Shown here one piece after another: positions 1-9,477 of a DNA stretch of 20,366 bases. Both the position numbers and the translations under genes were made by a program. How positions within the stretch are numbered: the first letter of the stretch is position 1; each line of letters starts with the position of its first letter. This stretch comes from Bacteroidota bacterium (GTDB taxonomy: Bacteria; Bacteroidota; Ignavibacteria; Ignavibacteriales; Ignavibacteriaceae). The stretch lies in assembly GCA_023433685.1 (NCBI GenBank), contig JAEYUD010000281.1, forward strand, positions 1 to 20,366, read 5' to 3'. The notes under the pieces are model-generated. The model did no database searches. It was given only the letters and a program-made list of their open reading frames with translations, and was not told the origin of the DNA.

Positions 1-3000
1 CTACTTCATCAAAACCATCTTCTTCACAGAAACATGCTCCCCGGCGACAAGTTTGTAGATGTAGAAACCCGAGGAGAGATTTGTTCCGTCGAATCTCAGA
101 TCGTAGTATCTTCCTGCTTCGGCAATGCCATCAAACAATGTGATAACTTCCTCACCCATCGCGTTGAAAATCTTCAGCAGGGCTTTGGTGTCTTCTTTCA
201 GAGCGAATCTTATTGAGGTCTCAGGATTGAAAGGATTAGGATAATTCTGCTCCAGGACGTATCCATCCGGAAGGTTATCAACCATCACTTCAACCACGGG
301 GCTGTATTCAAAATGACCGTCGTTATCAATTTGTTTTAGGCGGTAAGAGAATTTGCCCGATCCCACCGGTTTGTCAGAGAAGCTGTAATACTTCGGTGAG
401 TTGGAGGAACCATGTCCCTCAACAAAACCGATCTTGTTCCAGCTTGAAGTGGCACTCATTCTTTCGATCTCAAATCCGTGGTTATTCACTTCGGTCGCGG
501 TTTCCCATTTAAGATCAACCAAGCCGTTTCTGATAGCAACGTTGAAAGAGATAAGTTCTACCGGGAGTGCACCCGCGTCCCCTCCCGTGAAATCAGAGAA
601 GCCGATGGTTGTTGCAGTAATGGTGTTATTTTCAATATCACGCCCGTCAAATGCCGGATTAGACCAGGCAGTACCCGTCCAACGACCTACAACGAAGTTA
701 TCTTCCAGACCTTCAATGTCCGTATCGTCATACTTGAGTGTAATCTGGGCTGATGGTGATACGACATTAGAACTGATTGTCCAATATCGCTTTAAGTAAT
801 TCTGACTGTCTGTATTTCTTTTTGGATGAGCCGATGCTGTCAAATTTACCTCAGCATATGTGGTACCATCAAGTGTCCCACCCTTAAAATCAACCGTTGC
901 CGGAGTGTACTTGTTGGCATCACCAACCGGGAAGGTGAATGACCCGTTAGAGGAATACATCTTCCTTAATTTACCGGTACCTGTCGCAACTACCATTGCA
1001 TTTGATGAAGGGGTACCGAATAAATTAGATGCGGCTCCCAAGGTCAGAGAATATGAATCTAACGTTAATTTTCCGGAAACCAATCCCAATTCAGATGTAA
1101 CTTCTGTCGATTTGGAGAGAGTTAAACCATTGGAATTATTAACTATAAGTTTACTAACAGTTTCAGGAAGATCTGTACCCGTGACTTGGGGAACAGAACC
1201 ATTAAATTCATAGATGGCTCCTGTACTCAACGATTTATTGGAAGTTAATATACTTCCATTAACACCGTCTGCGGAACCACTTTTCAGAGTTCCATCTGAG
1301 CTTAGAGTGAAAGTACCTGTACCCGAAACAGTAAAATTTCCACAGTTAAGATTGCCTGAAACGGTAAAATTACCTGATGTAGAATAACTTTTGCTCAAGA
1401 AAACACCGGCGATATTGCTGACTGTCACATTACCCGAAAGAGATTCCGGAAGTCCACTTCCTGTTGTTTGACTGGAAGAGCCATTGTAAATGTAATTTGC
1501 TCCGGCATCGTAGCTTCGGTTAGTTGTTTGAATATTGCCTGTGTTGCCTAAACTTGCAATACCACCGGGTGAACCAATCTCGAGTGTCGCACCGGAAGCC
1601 AAGGTGAAATTGGAAGTGCCACCATAACCACCAATAATTCCAGATCCTGTCGAAAGCGTGCCACCTGATTCTATTGTGATGGTACCATTCTGTCCGGTTC
1701 TCATCGACTTATCATTCAAAGACAGAAGTGCGCCATTTTTAACGTTCAAATTATATACATCAAAATTGCCTGTTCCGGTAAGAGAGTAGGTTCCCGTAAT
1801 ATCAAAATTAAGAGTATTCCCAAAACTTGGATTGGCATCAATATTACCGTTCTGAGTTATTGAAGCTCCTGTGCCACTAAGTGTTATTTTGCGATCTCCA
1901 CTAACCCTCAAGGTTGAACCCGATTGAATCGATAAATTTCCCGAAATAGTTCTATCAGCACCGACCGCGACAGAAGCATTTGATACCAAGCTAAGGTTTT
2001 TCGGACCATTTGTCAAGGGCCATTCACTACCCGTGGTGTAACTTGTTATCCCGCTATATTCCAGTGTTGAGCTTGAACCGTAGGAAGGTGTTCCCAATAC
2101 ACTTCCACCCGTTTTGAATGTCATTGTACCATTCAATGTCGAAGTAGTGCCAAAATTAACCGTGCCGGACAGCTCGAAATTATTAAATACCAACGCGCCT
2201 GTTACTATTAGAGAAGATCCGTTTGTAACCGTCACCTTTCCTGGCACTGTTCTGGCAACTCCAAACGTGACGCTTGAATTGCCGGTGAGAGTAATATTCG
2301 CCGGACCGTTAGTTGCAGGAAATTCATTCCCGGCAGAGACCGTTAGTCCGTTGTAATCAAGAGTTGAGTTGGTGGCGTGATAAGTGACGTTATCGGCTAC
2401 TGAAGCTCCGGATTTAAAGGTCAAGATATTATTGATCGTCGATGTTCCGAAATTAACCGCCCCGTTAATCTCGACATTATAGAAGCTGTTAGTCCCTGAT
2501 ATCGAGCTCGTGCCTTGGAATACGACCTTGCCTGTTCCGGCTGAAAAATTCCCTGAATTTGAAAAATTAACACTTGAACCGAGTGTGATAGTTTGAGCAT
2601 TGGCAGAAAGTGTTTTCCCGGCACTGATCACAAAACTGTTGGCAGCTGAAGTACCTGAGCTCAGTGATATATCATTATCAAATACAACATAACCGAAAGG
2701 GGTAGTTGAGGAACCACTGATACTTTGCGGCGATGAACCGTTGAAGGTTACCAGCCTGCCATTATGGGTGAAAGTACCATTATTTGTGAAATTTCCTTTT
2801 ACTATTAAGTCACCCCCAACTGCTGTGGACAATGCCAAAGTGCCTGAATTAACAATGTTGCCGTTGATAGTAAGGCTCCCGGTCATTGGAGAGTATGTAT
2901 CGCCGACCTTTTCCGTTCTCAAATAGAGCGCGGAACCTGCTTCTATCGTTAGCGAACCATTTATAGACCTCGCTTGAGTTGGTGCATCGATTCTGGCGAG

Positions 3001-5487
3001 ATTCAGAGTTGTATTATTTGATAGTACAACATTAAAGGGTAATCCCCTGCCACCGTCAGTAGATAACCATTCAGTAAATCTATTGTACTCAACACCCGTT
3101 GCATACTTCAAGGTTGAATTTTCACCATAAATTGGAGCATTATTGGAAACAGCACCATTCGGGAGAATTTGTAATACACCATTAACGGTTGAAGCGCTTT
3201 GAAAATTAACGGCTCCGGAAATATCGACGTTGTTGAAGGTGAGTGTTCCCGCGATCGAACCACTTCCCGAAAATATTACTTTACCCGTACCGGCTGAGAA
3301 GAATCCGTTATTTGTGAATGATCCACCACCCGCTATCGTAATATTGTTTGAATTGCAGGTTAATGTTTTCGATGCATCGATAGTCAGAGAAATACCAACT
3401 GAAATGGATGTTGCATTGAGAGAAACATCATTCGAAATTTTTAGGTAGGTAAATGAGGTTGTGCCGCCACCACTGATAGTCTGCTGAGAAGTCCCTAAAA
3501 ACGTAAATAATCTTCCGTTTGGTGATAAGGTACCCGCGTTAACCAAATCTCCTTTCAGCTCAAAGTCGGAACCGGAAGTACCACTTAAAGTAAATGTACT
3601 TCCACCGTTAATCGTAAGGTTACCATCCAGAGTTCTCGTGCCCGAAGGAGCGGTGACGCTGGAATTGGATGTCAGTATGACATTTTTGGGCGGGTTAGAC
3701 GCAGGCCATTCATTGGATGCCGTGTGACCCGTCCTGCCGTTGTACTCAAGCGTGGCATTCGTTCCGTAGGAGATTGTGCCCTTCGCGCTACCCCCGGAGA
3801 ACACAGTAAGTTTATTGTTAATAGTGGCTGCTCCAAAATCCACACCGCCACTTATATCCACATTATAAAATGTGTTGGTGCCGAAAATAGTGCTACTCCC
3901 CAAAAAGACAACTTTACCGGTTCCTGCTGTAAATGTTCCTAAATTGGAGAAATTTACCCCTGAGCTTAAAGTGATTGCGCGGGCATTGGCTGTTAATGTT
4001 TTTCCTGAATTGATCACAAAAGTGTTCGACGCAGAAATATCGGAACTTAGTGACGCATCATTTGCGAATATCAAGAAATTAAATGATGTTGTAGTAGCGG
4101 ACCCTCCAATTGTCTGTGTCGAGGTTCCGTTGAATGTCACTAATCTGCCGTTACTGTTGAAATTGCCATTATTAGTGAAATCTCCTTTGACATTCAGATC
4201 TGCCCCGGATGTACCGTTTAAATTCATAGTCGAACCTGAACCAATTATGAGGTTGCCCGGGACTGTTCTTGTTGAATTTGGAAGGTTTATACTTGAATAC
4301 GTCAGTGTAATATTTTTGGGCTCATTAGATGATTGCCACTCCAAACTGACACCATAACCGGTTACTGAATTATATTCAAGTGTCGAGTTAGTTCCGTATG
4401 CCGGGGCATTTGTGCTTACAAACCCACCTGATCTTATCGATAAGGTCCCGTTAACTGTGGATGAAGAACCGAAATTAACTCCGCAAGAGAGATTTACATT
4501 GTTGAACGGATTTGTTCCGGAAATTGTGAGAGTGGAAGCCCCGCCAAACGAGACTGTACCACCAGCGGTCATATCCAAAGTACCGTTGTTGGCCCAGTTT
4601 CCGTCAATGGATATTTGAGCACCCGTTCCAAAAATGAGATTTTTACCCGCGTTGATGGTAATTTTCCCATGATTTGAAGATGCCACATTATCCACAATAA
4701 CATTATGATTTATGACAATTTGAGAGTTAACACCCGGTACACCGCCTATCCATGTTGAAGGATCACTCCAGTTACCATCGCGTGTCGATGTATATTCGAT
4801 CAAGTCTTTGTAAATTTTATTAACAAAAAAATCATTAGCAGAACCACCACCCGTATCTCCAACAAAAAAGTTCACAGCGTTAATTGTTGCCCCCAAATTT
4901 GGGAAGACTGTGTTTTCCAACCCTGTTCCCGCGGTTGTCGAAATTGAGATACTACAAGAACTTCCTGCACCTTTAACCAATGTGAAAGTAAGTACAGGTT
5001 TAGACGCCGTGCTACCGAAAGGAATCCATGTGACGCCGGAATTAGTCGAATATTGATAACCTGTGGAAATTATTCTGAAAGTAAAAAGTGGTGAAGACCC
5101 ATTCATAATATCGAAACCACGGCTCCCTGTAGAAATCGCATCATAAGACATTTGGAAAACGATTCGCTCATTCTCGCGAAGTGTATTGAATGATATTTTT
5201 GGATTCTGATAACCCGATCTCGACCAGAACCCAAACGACTTAGTGTTGGAATTAAGAGCGGAATTATGCGCGGGTCCTGTAAAAACTCCACCACTTCCGG
5301 AAATTTGCCAGGCATTGAATCCACTATTGGCTGTCACGCTACCATCTCCAAAGATAATGTAATTATCCGCGCTATCCGAGGCTATATGGTTATAACCCTG
5401 CGCGTACACACTTAAGAATGAAACTAAAAGTAGCAGAGAAAGATATTTTAATGAATTACGATTATAGCATGACATAGCAATCACCAT
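1..5487 (-). CDS. Giant repeat-rich secreted protein with type IX secretion (T9SS) sorting domain
   Basis: The 1828-residue product is predicted to cross the inner membrane by a signal peptide (hydrophobic core about residues 14-29, likely cut after VYA-30) and the outer membrane by the T9SS. Residues 31-230 are an unassigned beta-rich domain. Residues 231-320 carry a WSDPSTW-GGVPG motif like G8-type modules. Residues 335-1205 hold about five related modules with recurring STLEYN, EWPxxNxPKN and RTxxGxLxIxxGSTL motifs. Residues 1640-1740 hold the PVELISF...LKW segment common before T9SS tails. Residues 1741-1828 are a type A sorting domain (NYPNPFNPETSIRF, final KKMVLMK). The stop is at bases 1-3, so the gene is complete. 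The first ATG has no clear Shine-Dalgarno. The in-frame ATG at 5475 lies behind a GGTGATTGCT stretch and gives a more usual signal peptide, so it may be the true start. An adhesin or surface-fibre role is inferred; no catalytic motif was seen. Confidence 0.93.
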   Translation of the reverse strand: MVIAMSCYNRNSLKYLSLLLLVSFLSVYAQGYNHIASDSADNYIIFGDGSVTANSGFNAWQISGSGGVFTGPAHNSALNSNTKSFGFWSRSGYQNPKISFNTLRENERIVFQMSYDAISTGSRGFDIMNGSSPLFTFRIISTGYQYSTNSGVTWIPFGSTASKPVLTFTLVKGAGSSCSISISTTAGTGLENTVFPNLGATINAVNFFVGDTGGGSANDFFVNKIYKDLIEYTSTRDGNWSDPSTWIGGVPGVNSQIVINHNVIVDNVASSNHGKITINAGKNLIFGTGAQISIDGNWANNGTLDMTAGGTVSFGGASTLTISGTNPFNNVNLSCGVNFGSSSTVNGTLSIRSGGFVSTNAPAYGTNSTLEYNSVTGYGVSLEWQSSNEPKNITLTYSSINLPNSTRTVPGNLIIGSGSTMNLNGTSGADLNVKGDFTNNGNFNSNGRLVTFNGTSTQTIGGSATTTSFNFLIFANDASLSSDISASNTFVINSGKTLTANARAITLSSGVNFSNLGTFTAGTGKVVFLGSSTIFGTNTFYNVDISGGVDFGAATINNKLTVFSGGSAKGTISYGTNATLEYNGRTGHTASNEWPASNPPKNVILTSNSSVTAPSGTRTLDGNLTINGGSTFTLSGTSGSDFELKGDLVNAGTLSPNGRLFTFLGTSQQTISGGGTTSFTYLKISNDVSLNATSISVGISLTIDASKTLTCNSNNITIAGGGSFTNNGFFSAGTGKVIFSGSGSIAGTLTFNNVDISGAVNFQSASTVNGVLQILPNGAVSNNAPIYGENSTLKYATGVEYNRFTEWLSTDGGRGLPFNVVLSNNTTLNLARIDAPTQARSINGSLTIEAGSALYLRTEKVGDTYSPMTGSLTINGNIVNSGTLALSTAVGGDLIVKGNFTNNGTFTHNGRLVTFNGSSPQSISGSSTTPFGYVVFDNDISLSSGTSAANSFVISAGKTLSANAQTITLGSSVNFSNSGNFSAGTGKVVFQGTSSISGTNSFYNVEINGAVNFGTSTINNILTFKSGASVADNVTYHATNSTLDYNGLTVSAGNEFPATNGPANITLTGNSSVTFGVARTVPGKVTVTNGSSLIVTGALVFNNFELSGTVNFGTTSTLNGTMTFKTGGSVLGTPSYGSSSTLEYSGITSYTTGSEWPLTNGPKNLSLVSNASVAVGADRTISGNLSIQSGSTLRVSGDRKITLSGTGASITQNGNIDANPSFGNTLNFDITGTYSLTGTGNFDVYNLNVKNGALLSLNDKSMRTGQNGTITIESGGTLSTGSGIIGGYGGTSNFTLASGATLEIGSPGGIASLGNTGNIQTTNRSYDAGANYIYNGSSSQTTGSGLPESLSGNVTVSNIAGVFLSKSYSTSGNFTVSGNLNCGNFTVSGTGTFTLSSDGTLKSGSADGVNGSILTSNKSLSTGAIYEFNGSVPQVTGTDLPETVSKLIVNNSNGLTLSKSTEVTSELGLVSGKLTLDSYSLTLGAASNLFGTPSSNAMVVATGTGKLRKMYSSNGSFTFPVGDANKYTPATVDFKGGTLDGTTYAEVNLTASAHPKRNTDSQNYLKRYWTISSNVVSPSAQITLKYDDTDIEGLEDNFVVGRWTGTAWSNPAFDGRDIENNTITATTIGFSDFTGGDAGALPVELISFNVAIRNGLVDLKWETATEVNNHGFEIERMSATSSWNKIGFVEGHGSSNSPKYYSFSDKPVGSGKFSYRLKQIDNDGHFEYSPVVEVMVDNLPDGYVLEQNYPNPFNPETSIRFALKEDTKALLKIFNAMGEEVITLFDGIAEAGRYYDLRFDGTNLSSGFYIYKLVAGEHVSVKKMVLMK

Positions 5488-5620
5488 CGGACACTTGTTA
5501 GTGGTTTGAAAAATTCAAAAAAGATTTCGCCGCAGCCGCGGCAGAAGATCAATAACTTATCATTATTTGCTTTTGAAGCATTTATGTGAGGGGAAATGGA
5601 TAAATGCTATAATTCTAATC

Positions 5621-5652
5621 CAAATATACAACTAAAAAGTTCAATTTGTCAA
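5621..5652 (-). promoter_or_regulatory. Promoter of the 1-5487 gene
   Basis: Read on the minus strand, TTGACA (5652-5647) is followed after 18 bases by TATATTTG (5628-5621). The first box matches the sigma-70 -35 consensus. The second fits both a -10 box (TATATT) and the Bacteroidota -7 motif TAnnTTTG. It lies between the terminator of the upstream gene and the start of the giant protein, so that gene is probably its own transcription unit. The implied 5' leader is about 125 bases. No riboswitch was recognised in it. Confidence 0.7.
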
Positions 5653-5687
5653 GAACCATCTAAAAAAACACACCAACAACAAAAAAA

Positions 5688-5709
5688 GGCTCCCGATTTC
5701 TCGGGAGCC
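5688..5709 (-). terminator. Rho-independent terminator of the 5770-9444 gene
   Basis: A perfect 9-bp stem (GGCTCCCGA with TCGGGAGCC) has a 4-base loop. On the minus strand it is followed directly by seven T residues (5687-5681). It lies 60 bases past the stop of the second T9SS cargo gene and before the promoter of the first, and so separates the two units. Confidence 0.9.
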
Positions 5710-5723
5710 TGAATAATTTTCCA

Positions 5724-5769
5724 TGCGGTTCTCCCCTCGCCTTTTAGGAGAGGGGCCGGGGGTGAGGTA
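5724..5769. repeat. REP-like palindromic element abutting a stop codon
   Basis: CCCCTC (5733-5738) pairs with GAGGGG (5750-5755), and inside it CCT (5740-5742) pairs with AGG (5746-5748). This gives a 9-bp stem with one g/a mismatch and a 3-base loop, followed by GCCGGGGGTGAGGT. The block ends directly against the stop codon (5772-5770) of the second T9SS gene. From memory it resembles a dispersed 'CTCACCCCCGGCCCCTCTCC' repeat seen in many bacterial genomes. Only one copy is in this window, so its repeat status is an inference. Confidence 0.5.
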
Positions 5770-8700
5770 CTACTTCATCAAAAGCATCTTCTTAACCGAA
5801 ACATATTCTCCGGCAACGAGTTTGTAGATGTAGAAACCTGATGAAAGATCATTACCACTGAACTTTACATCATAGTATCTGCCGGCTTCGGCGATACCGT
5901 CAAACAATGTGGCAACCTCTTCACCCATCGCGTTGAACACCTTCAGTGAAGCCTTGGTATCCTGTTTAAGAGCAAACCTGATGGAGGTCTCAGGATTGAA
6001 CGGATTAGGATAATTCTGCTCAAGGACGAATCCATTCGGCAGATTGTCAACAAGAACTTCAACTATTGGACTGTATTCGAACTGACCGTCGTTGTCGATC
6101 TGTTTCAGTCTGTATGAGAACTTGCCTGTTCCCGATGGTTTGTCTGAGAAACTGTAATACTTCGGTGAGTTAGAGGAACCATGTCCCTCAACAAATCCAA
6201 TCTTACCCCAGTCAGCAGTTGCTGATTTTCTCTCAACCTCGAAACCGTAGTTGTTGATCTCTGTCTTGGTCTCCCATTTCAGGTCAACCATACCGTTTCT
6301 GATAGCAGCGTTGAAGGAGGTAAGTTCAACGGGGAGAGCGCCTGCATCACCACCGGTGAAGTCTGAGAAACCAGCTGTTGTTGCAGTAATTGTATTATTA
6401 TCGGGATCACGACCGTTAAATGTCGGATTGGACCATGCCGTACCTGTCCAACGGCCAACTACGAAGTTTGTCTCTACGCCGTTAATGTCATTATCAACAT
6501 ACTTTAGTGTAACTTGTGCTGTTGGTGATGCAACATTAGAACCAATCGTCCAATATCTCTTTAGAAAATTACTATTGGCCGGATTCAGATTGGGATGAGC
6601 CGATGCGGTTAAATTCACATCAGCATATGTGGTTCCGTCGAATGTTCCACCAGTAAAGTTCAGCGTCACCGGCGTGTAGTTTGTAGCATCACCTACAGGA
6701 TAAGTAAAAGATCCAGTACCAGCAAACATTTTTTTAAGTTTGCCTGTACCTGTCGCAACTACCATTGCTGAGGATGAAGGAGTACCGGTTACAGTACCAG
6801 CAGAGCCAAGAGTAATACTGTTTGAACCTAAAGTCAATTTACCGGATGTCAGTCCTAACTCCGAAGTAACTATTGTAGCCTGAGAAAGACTTATGCCGTT
6901 TGAATTATTAAGTGTGAGCTTATTGATTGTGGCAGGAAGTCCGCTTCCGGTTATTTGTGCCAACGAACCATCGTAAATGTAGTTTGCGCCTGTGCTAAAG
7001 CTTCTGGTCGTGGTTTGAATATTACCGGTTGAACCTGTGCCGGCAATACCATCAGTTGACCCGATGTTCAGTGTAGCACCCGAATTGAGTGTGAATGTAC
7101 CTGCTCCTGTCACTGCAAAAGTAGAGCAATCAAGAATTCCGGAAACTGTAGCAGAATTGGATACGGAAATATTCTTACCAAGTACCGCCCCGGAGCCACT
7201 ATTGGTTACACTCAAAGTGTGAAAATCAAGAGCACCGGTACCACTTAGAGTTTGAAGGGAAGTACCATTTAAGGTTACTGTTCGGGAGTTGTTAGTAAAA
7301 GTTCCATTTTGTGTGAAGTTACCACCAATTATTATGTTTCCCCCCTCTGCAGGTGACAGTTCAAGTGTGCCGTTGTTGATAACATTTCCTGCAACTGTCA
7401 ATGTTGCTATCATTCCACTGTTGTTGGCCTCTTGTTGCATTCGAAATTTTGAATTCAAATCAATAGTGAGCGTTCCTCCTATGGATCGAGCCTGGTTCGT
7501 TCCACCATTAGTAGCCAAGTTCAAGGTAGTACCATTAGATATCTGGACATTATAAGGTAATCCTTTACCTCCACTGGAAAGCCATTCTGCATATCTGTTG
7601 TAAGTACCACCGCTAGAATACTTAAGCGTTGAATTTGTTGCGTAAATAGGGGCATTGGTCAGATCAACAAAACCATTGCTTTTTACATCCAATGTCCCAT
7701 TTATTGTTGAGGCTGATCCAAAATTTACACCACCGGAAATATCTACATCGTAAAACACGATTGTACCTGAAATTGTTGATGCCCCGGCAAATGCGACTTT
7801 ACTACCAGTGCCGGCTGAAAATGTACCACCACTGTTGACGGTTAGGTTTTGATTAGCCCGTATGGTTAAAGTTTTTCCTGGAGAAACGTTTACTGTTCCG
7901 CCGCTATTGATAGTAAGGGCGTTTATGGAAATATTATCTGTGACATTTAAAGTGCCGTTAACTACGATACTGGAATTATTTAATGAAACACTTGACTCCA
8001 ATGTTGCGCCAGAAGCGACTGTCATAGCGCCGGTACCTGCATTCCCTGAACCCTGTAGAATAAGTTTCCCAAAACTAACATCAGTTGCACCAGAATAAGT
8101 GTTGTTTCCGGAAAATATGATAGTCCCCGGTCCAATTTTATAAATACCACTTCCGGCACCTGAAATAATCCCAGAAAACTCCACCGTACCACCAGAATTT
8201 AACGCGCTAAAGTCCGTACGATTTAGTCCTGTTTGCTGAGACAAATCAATGTTACCAGAGAAATAATTAGTACCACTTGTATTCAATCCACCGATTGATC
8301 GTTTCGCTCCTTCTCCTGGATTCACAGTAATGTTCCTGCTAACTGTTGTACCACCATCAGCATCATCAATCCATATTTTTGCAAGAATTGATTGTTGTGT
8401 GCCATTACCCAGGTAAACCGTTCCAGCACCCACTGAATAACCTGCTTTGAACCATAATTCGCCCTGATCAATTTCTAGATTGGAAGTAAAAGAACCGCTT
8501 GAACCCGATAATATCGCGTTTCCCAACCCAGTCTTGATAATTTTATTGCCCGACAGGGAACCAGAAATTTCCATAGATGTTCCAAAACTTGGTACATCTA
8601 CGATTAAACCGTTAAAAGAATTGTTTGTAATGCTTCCGGAATAAATATTTAAACCTGATGATACTAATCCACCTAAATATCTAGTTCCGGCGTTTCCTTG

Positions 8701-9444
8701 ATTCACAACAATACTGCGGGAAGACGTCGTACCACCATCGGCATCATCTAACCACATTTTTGCAGTCGCCCCTTGTTGGGCTCCATTTCCAATGTATATT
8801 GTTCCTGCACCAATGGTTGCGCCATTCTGTAGCCAAAATTCGCCATTATCAATTTCGACATTTCCGGTAAAAGTTGAAGCACCAGAAATTTTTCCAAGGA
8901 TACCACTTGTAACAATAAATTTGCCCTCATTAGAAACAACACCACTAAAAATTGCCGATTTGGTAGAGGCTGAAGGTGAGTAAAGAACGATGCTCTGCTT
9001 ATTATTGTCAAAGTCACCCGAAATCGTCAAATCACCCGCTTCAGGACGAATCTCAAAAGAATAACTTGGACTACCTTTAATTCGAAATGCAATTGTATGA
9101 TTAACGCTTGAGAGGTTTTGTATAAAAGGCCATACAGTACCATAATCAACGAAAGAATTTTCCGTTGAACCAGAGACTGTTCTGGGAGTTGTTGCTGCCG
9201 CACCGAATCGTATTTTGTGACGAATGGACCGAGTCCCTGAAGGGAGATCGTTGGTCATCGCCGTGAAAGTATTGTTACTAATCTCAATAATATCTGTACC
9301 TTGAGGAGCTGTATAGCTCGAACCGTTCCACCAGTTATTGTTGTTGTTCCAAGAACCATCTTCAGCTACATCGCGCCAGTAGTATGTCGTCTGCCCAAAC
9401 ACAGTTATCCCTAAAAATAGTAAGAGGGTAAAAAACTTTTTCAT
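5770..9444 (-). CDS. Secreted T9SS cargo protein with autotransporter-type strand repeats
   Basis: The 1224-residue product has a clear signal peptide (MKKFFTLLLFLGITVFG, cut near residue 17-18), so it is predicted to be exported and then carried across the outer membrane by the T9SS. The mature N-terminus has a WNNNNNWWNGSS stretch typical of proteins with passenger strand repeats. Residues about 187-300 and 311-430 are two copies of a module (WLDDADGGTT / WIDDADGGTT, GAGTIYIGNG / GAGTVYLGNG). Residues 436-482 match the autotransporter-associated strand motif (GPGTIIFSGNNTYSGAT...GKLIL). Residues 550-735 match residues 740-925 of the neighbouring giant protein. Residues 837-1224 are almost collinear with that protein's C-terminus and end in a type A sorting domain (NYPNPFNPETSIRFALK). 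The start is fixed by GGAGGT 5 bases upstream. The gene has its own terminator and is a tandem paralogue of the 1-5487 gene. A surface-structure role is inferred. Confidence 0.93.
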   Translation of the reverse strand: MKKFFTLLLFLGITVFGQTTYYWRDVAEDGSWNNNNNWWNGSSYTAPQGTDIIEISNNTFTAMTNDLPSGTRSIRHKIRFGAAATTPRTVSGSTENSFVDYGTVWPFIQNLSSVNHTIAFRIKGSPSYSFEIRPEAGDLTISGDFDNNKQSIVLYSPSASTKSAIFSGVVSNEGKFIVTSGILGKISGASTFTGNVEIDNGEFWLQNGATIGAGTIYIGNGAQQGATAKMWLDDADGGTTSSRSIVVNQGNAGTRYLGGLVSSGLNIYSGSITNNSFNGLIVDVPSFGTSMEISGSLSGNKIIKTGLGNAILSGSSGSFTSNLEIDQGELWFKAGYSVGAGTVYLGNGTQQSILAKIWIDDADGGTTVSRNITVNPGEGAKRSIGGLNTSGTNYFSGNIDLSQQTGLNRTDFSALNSGGTVEFSGIISGAGSGIYKIGPGTIIFSGNNTYSGATDVSFGKLILQGSGNAGTGAMTVASGATLESSVSLNNSSIVVNGTLNVTDNISINALTINSGGTVNVSPGKTLTIRANQNLTVNSGGTFSAGTGSKVAFAGASTISGTIVFYDVDISGGVNFGSASTINGTLDVKSNGFVDLTNAPIYATNSTLKYSSGGTYNRYAEWLSSGGKGLPYNVQISNGTTLNLATNGGTNQARSIGGTLTIDLNSKFRMQQEANNSGMIATLTVAGNVINNGTLELSPAEGGNIIIGGNFTQNGTFTNNSRTVTLNGTSLQTLSGTGALDFHTLSVTNSGSGAVLGKNISVSNSATVSGILDCSTFAVTGAGTFTLNSGATLNIGSTDGIAGTGSTGNIQTTTRSFSTGANYIYDGSLAQITGSGLPATINKLTLNNSNGISLSQATIVTSELGLTSGKLTLGSNSITLGSAGTVTGTPSSSAMVVATGTGKLKKMFAGTGSFTYPVGDATNYTPVTLNFTGGTFDGTTYADVNLTASAHPNLNPANSNFLKRYWTIGSNVASPTAQVTLKYVDNDINGVETNFVVGRWTGTAWSNPTFNGRDPDNNTITATTAGFSDFTGGDAGALPVELTSFNAAIRNGMVDLKWETKTEINNYGFEVERKSATADWGKIGFVEGHGSSNSPKYYSFSDKPSGTGKFSYRLKQIDNDGQFEYSPIVEVLVDNLPNGFVLEQNYPNPFNPETSIRFALKQDTKASLKVFNAMGEEVATLFDGIAEAGRYYDVKFSGNDLSSGFYIYKLVAGEYVSVKKMLLMK

Positions 9445-9449
9445 AGCAT

Positions 9450-9455
9450 ACCTCC
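9450..9455 (-). promoter_or_regulatory. Ribosome binding site of the second T9SS gene
   Basis: GGAGGT on the minus strand ends 5 bases before the ATG at 9444. It is one of the strongest anti-16S matches in the window and decides the start of the 1224-residue protein. Confidence 0.75.
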
Positions 9456-9477
9456 GCTATTAAATCACATTCATTTG

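Noticed and set aside
401..799. 132-codon plus-strand open frame, and similar frames such as 3872-4357 and 6251-6598
   Set aside because: They lie antisense within the T9SS cargo genes. Two of them (401-799, 6251-6598) resemble each other only because the sense-strand paralogues are similar there.
5521..5545. GC-rich CGCCGCAGCCGCGGC stretch as a terminator or riboswitch
   Set aside because: Only an 8-base palindrome is present with no T-run. It lies inside the inferred leader of the first T9SS gene, and no known riboswitch fold was recognised.
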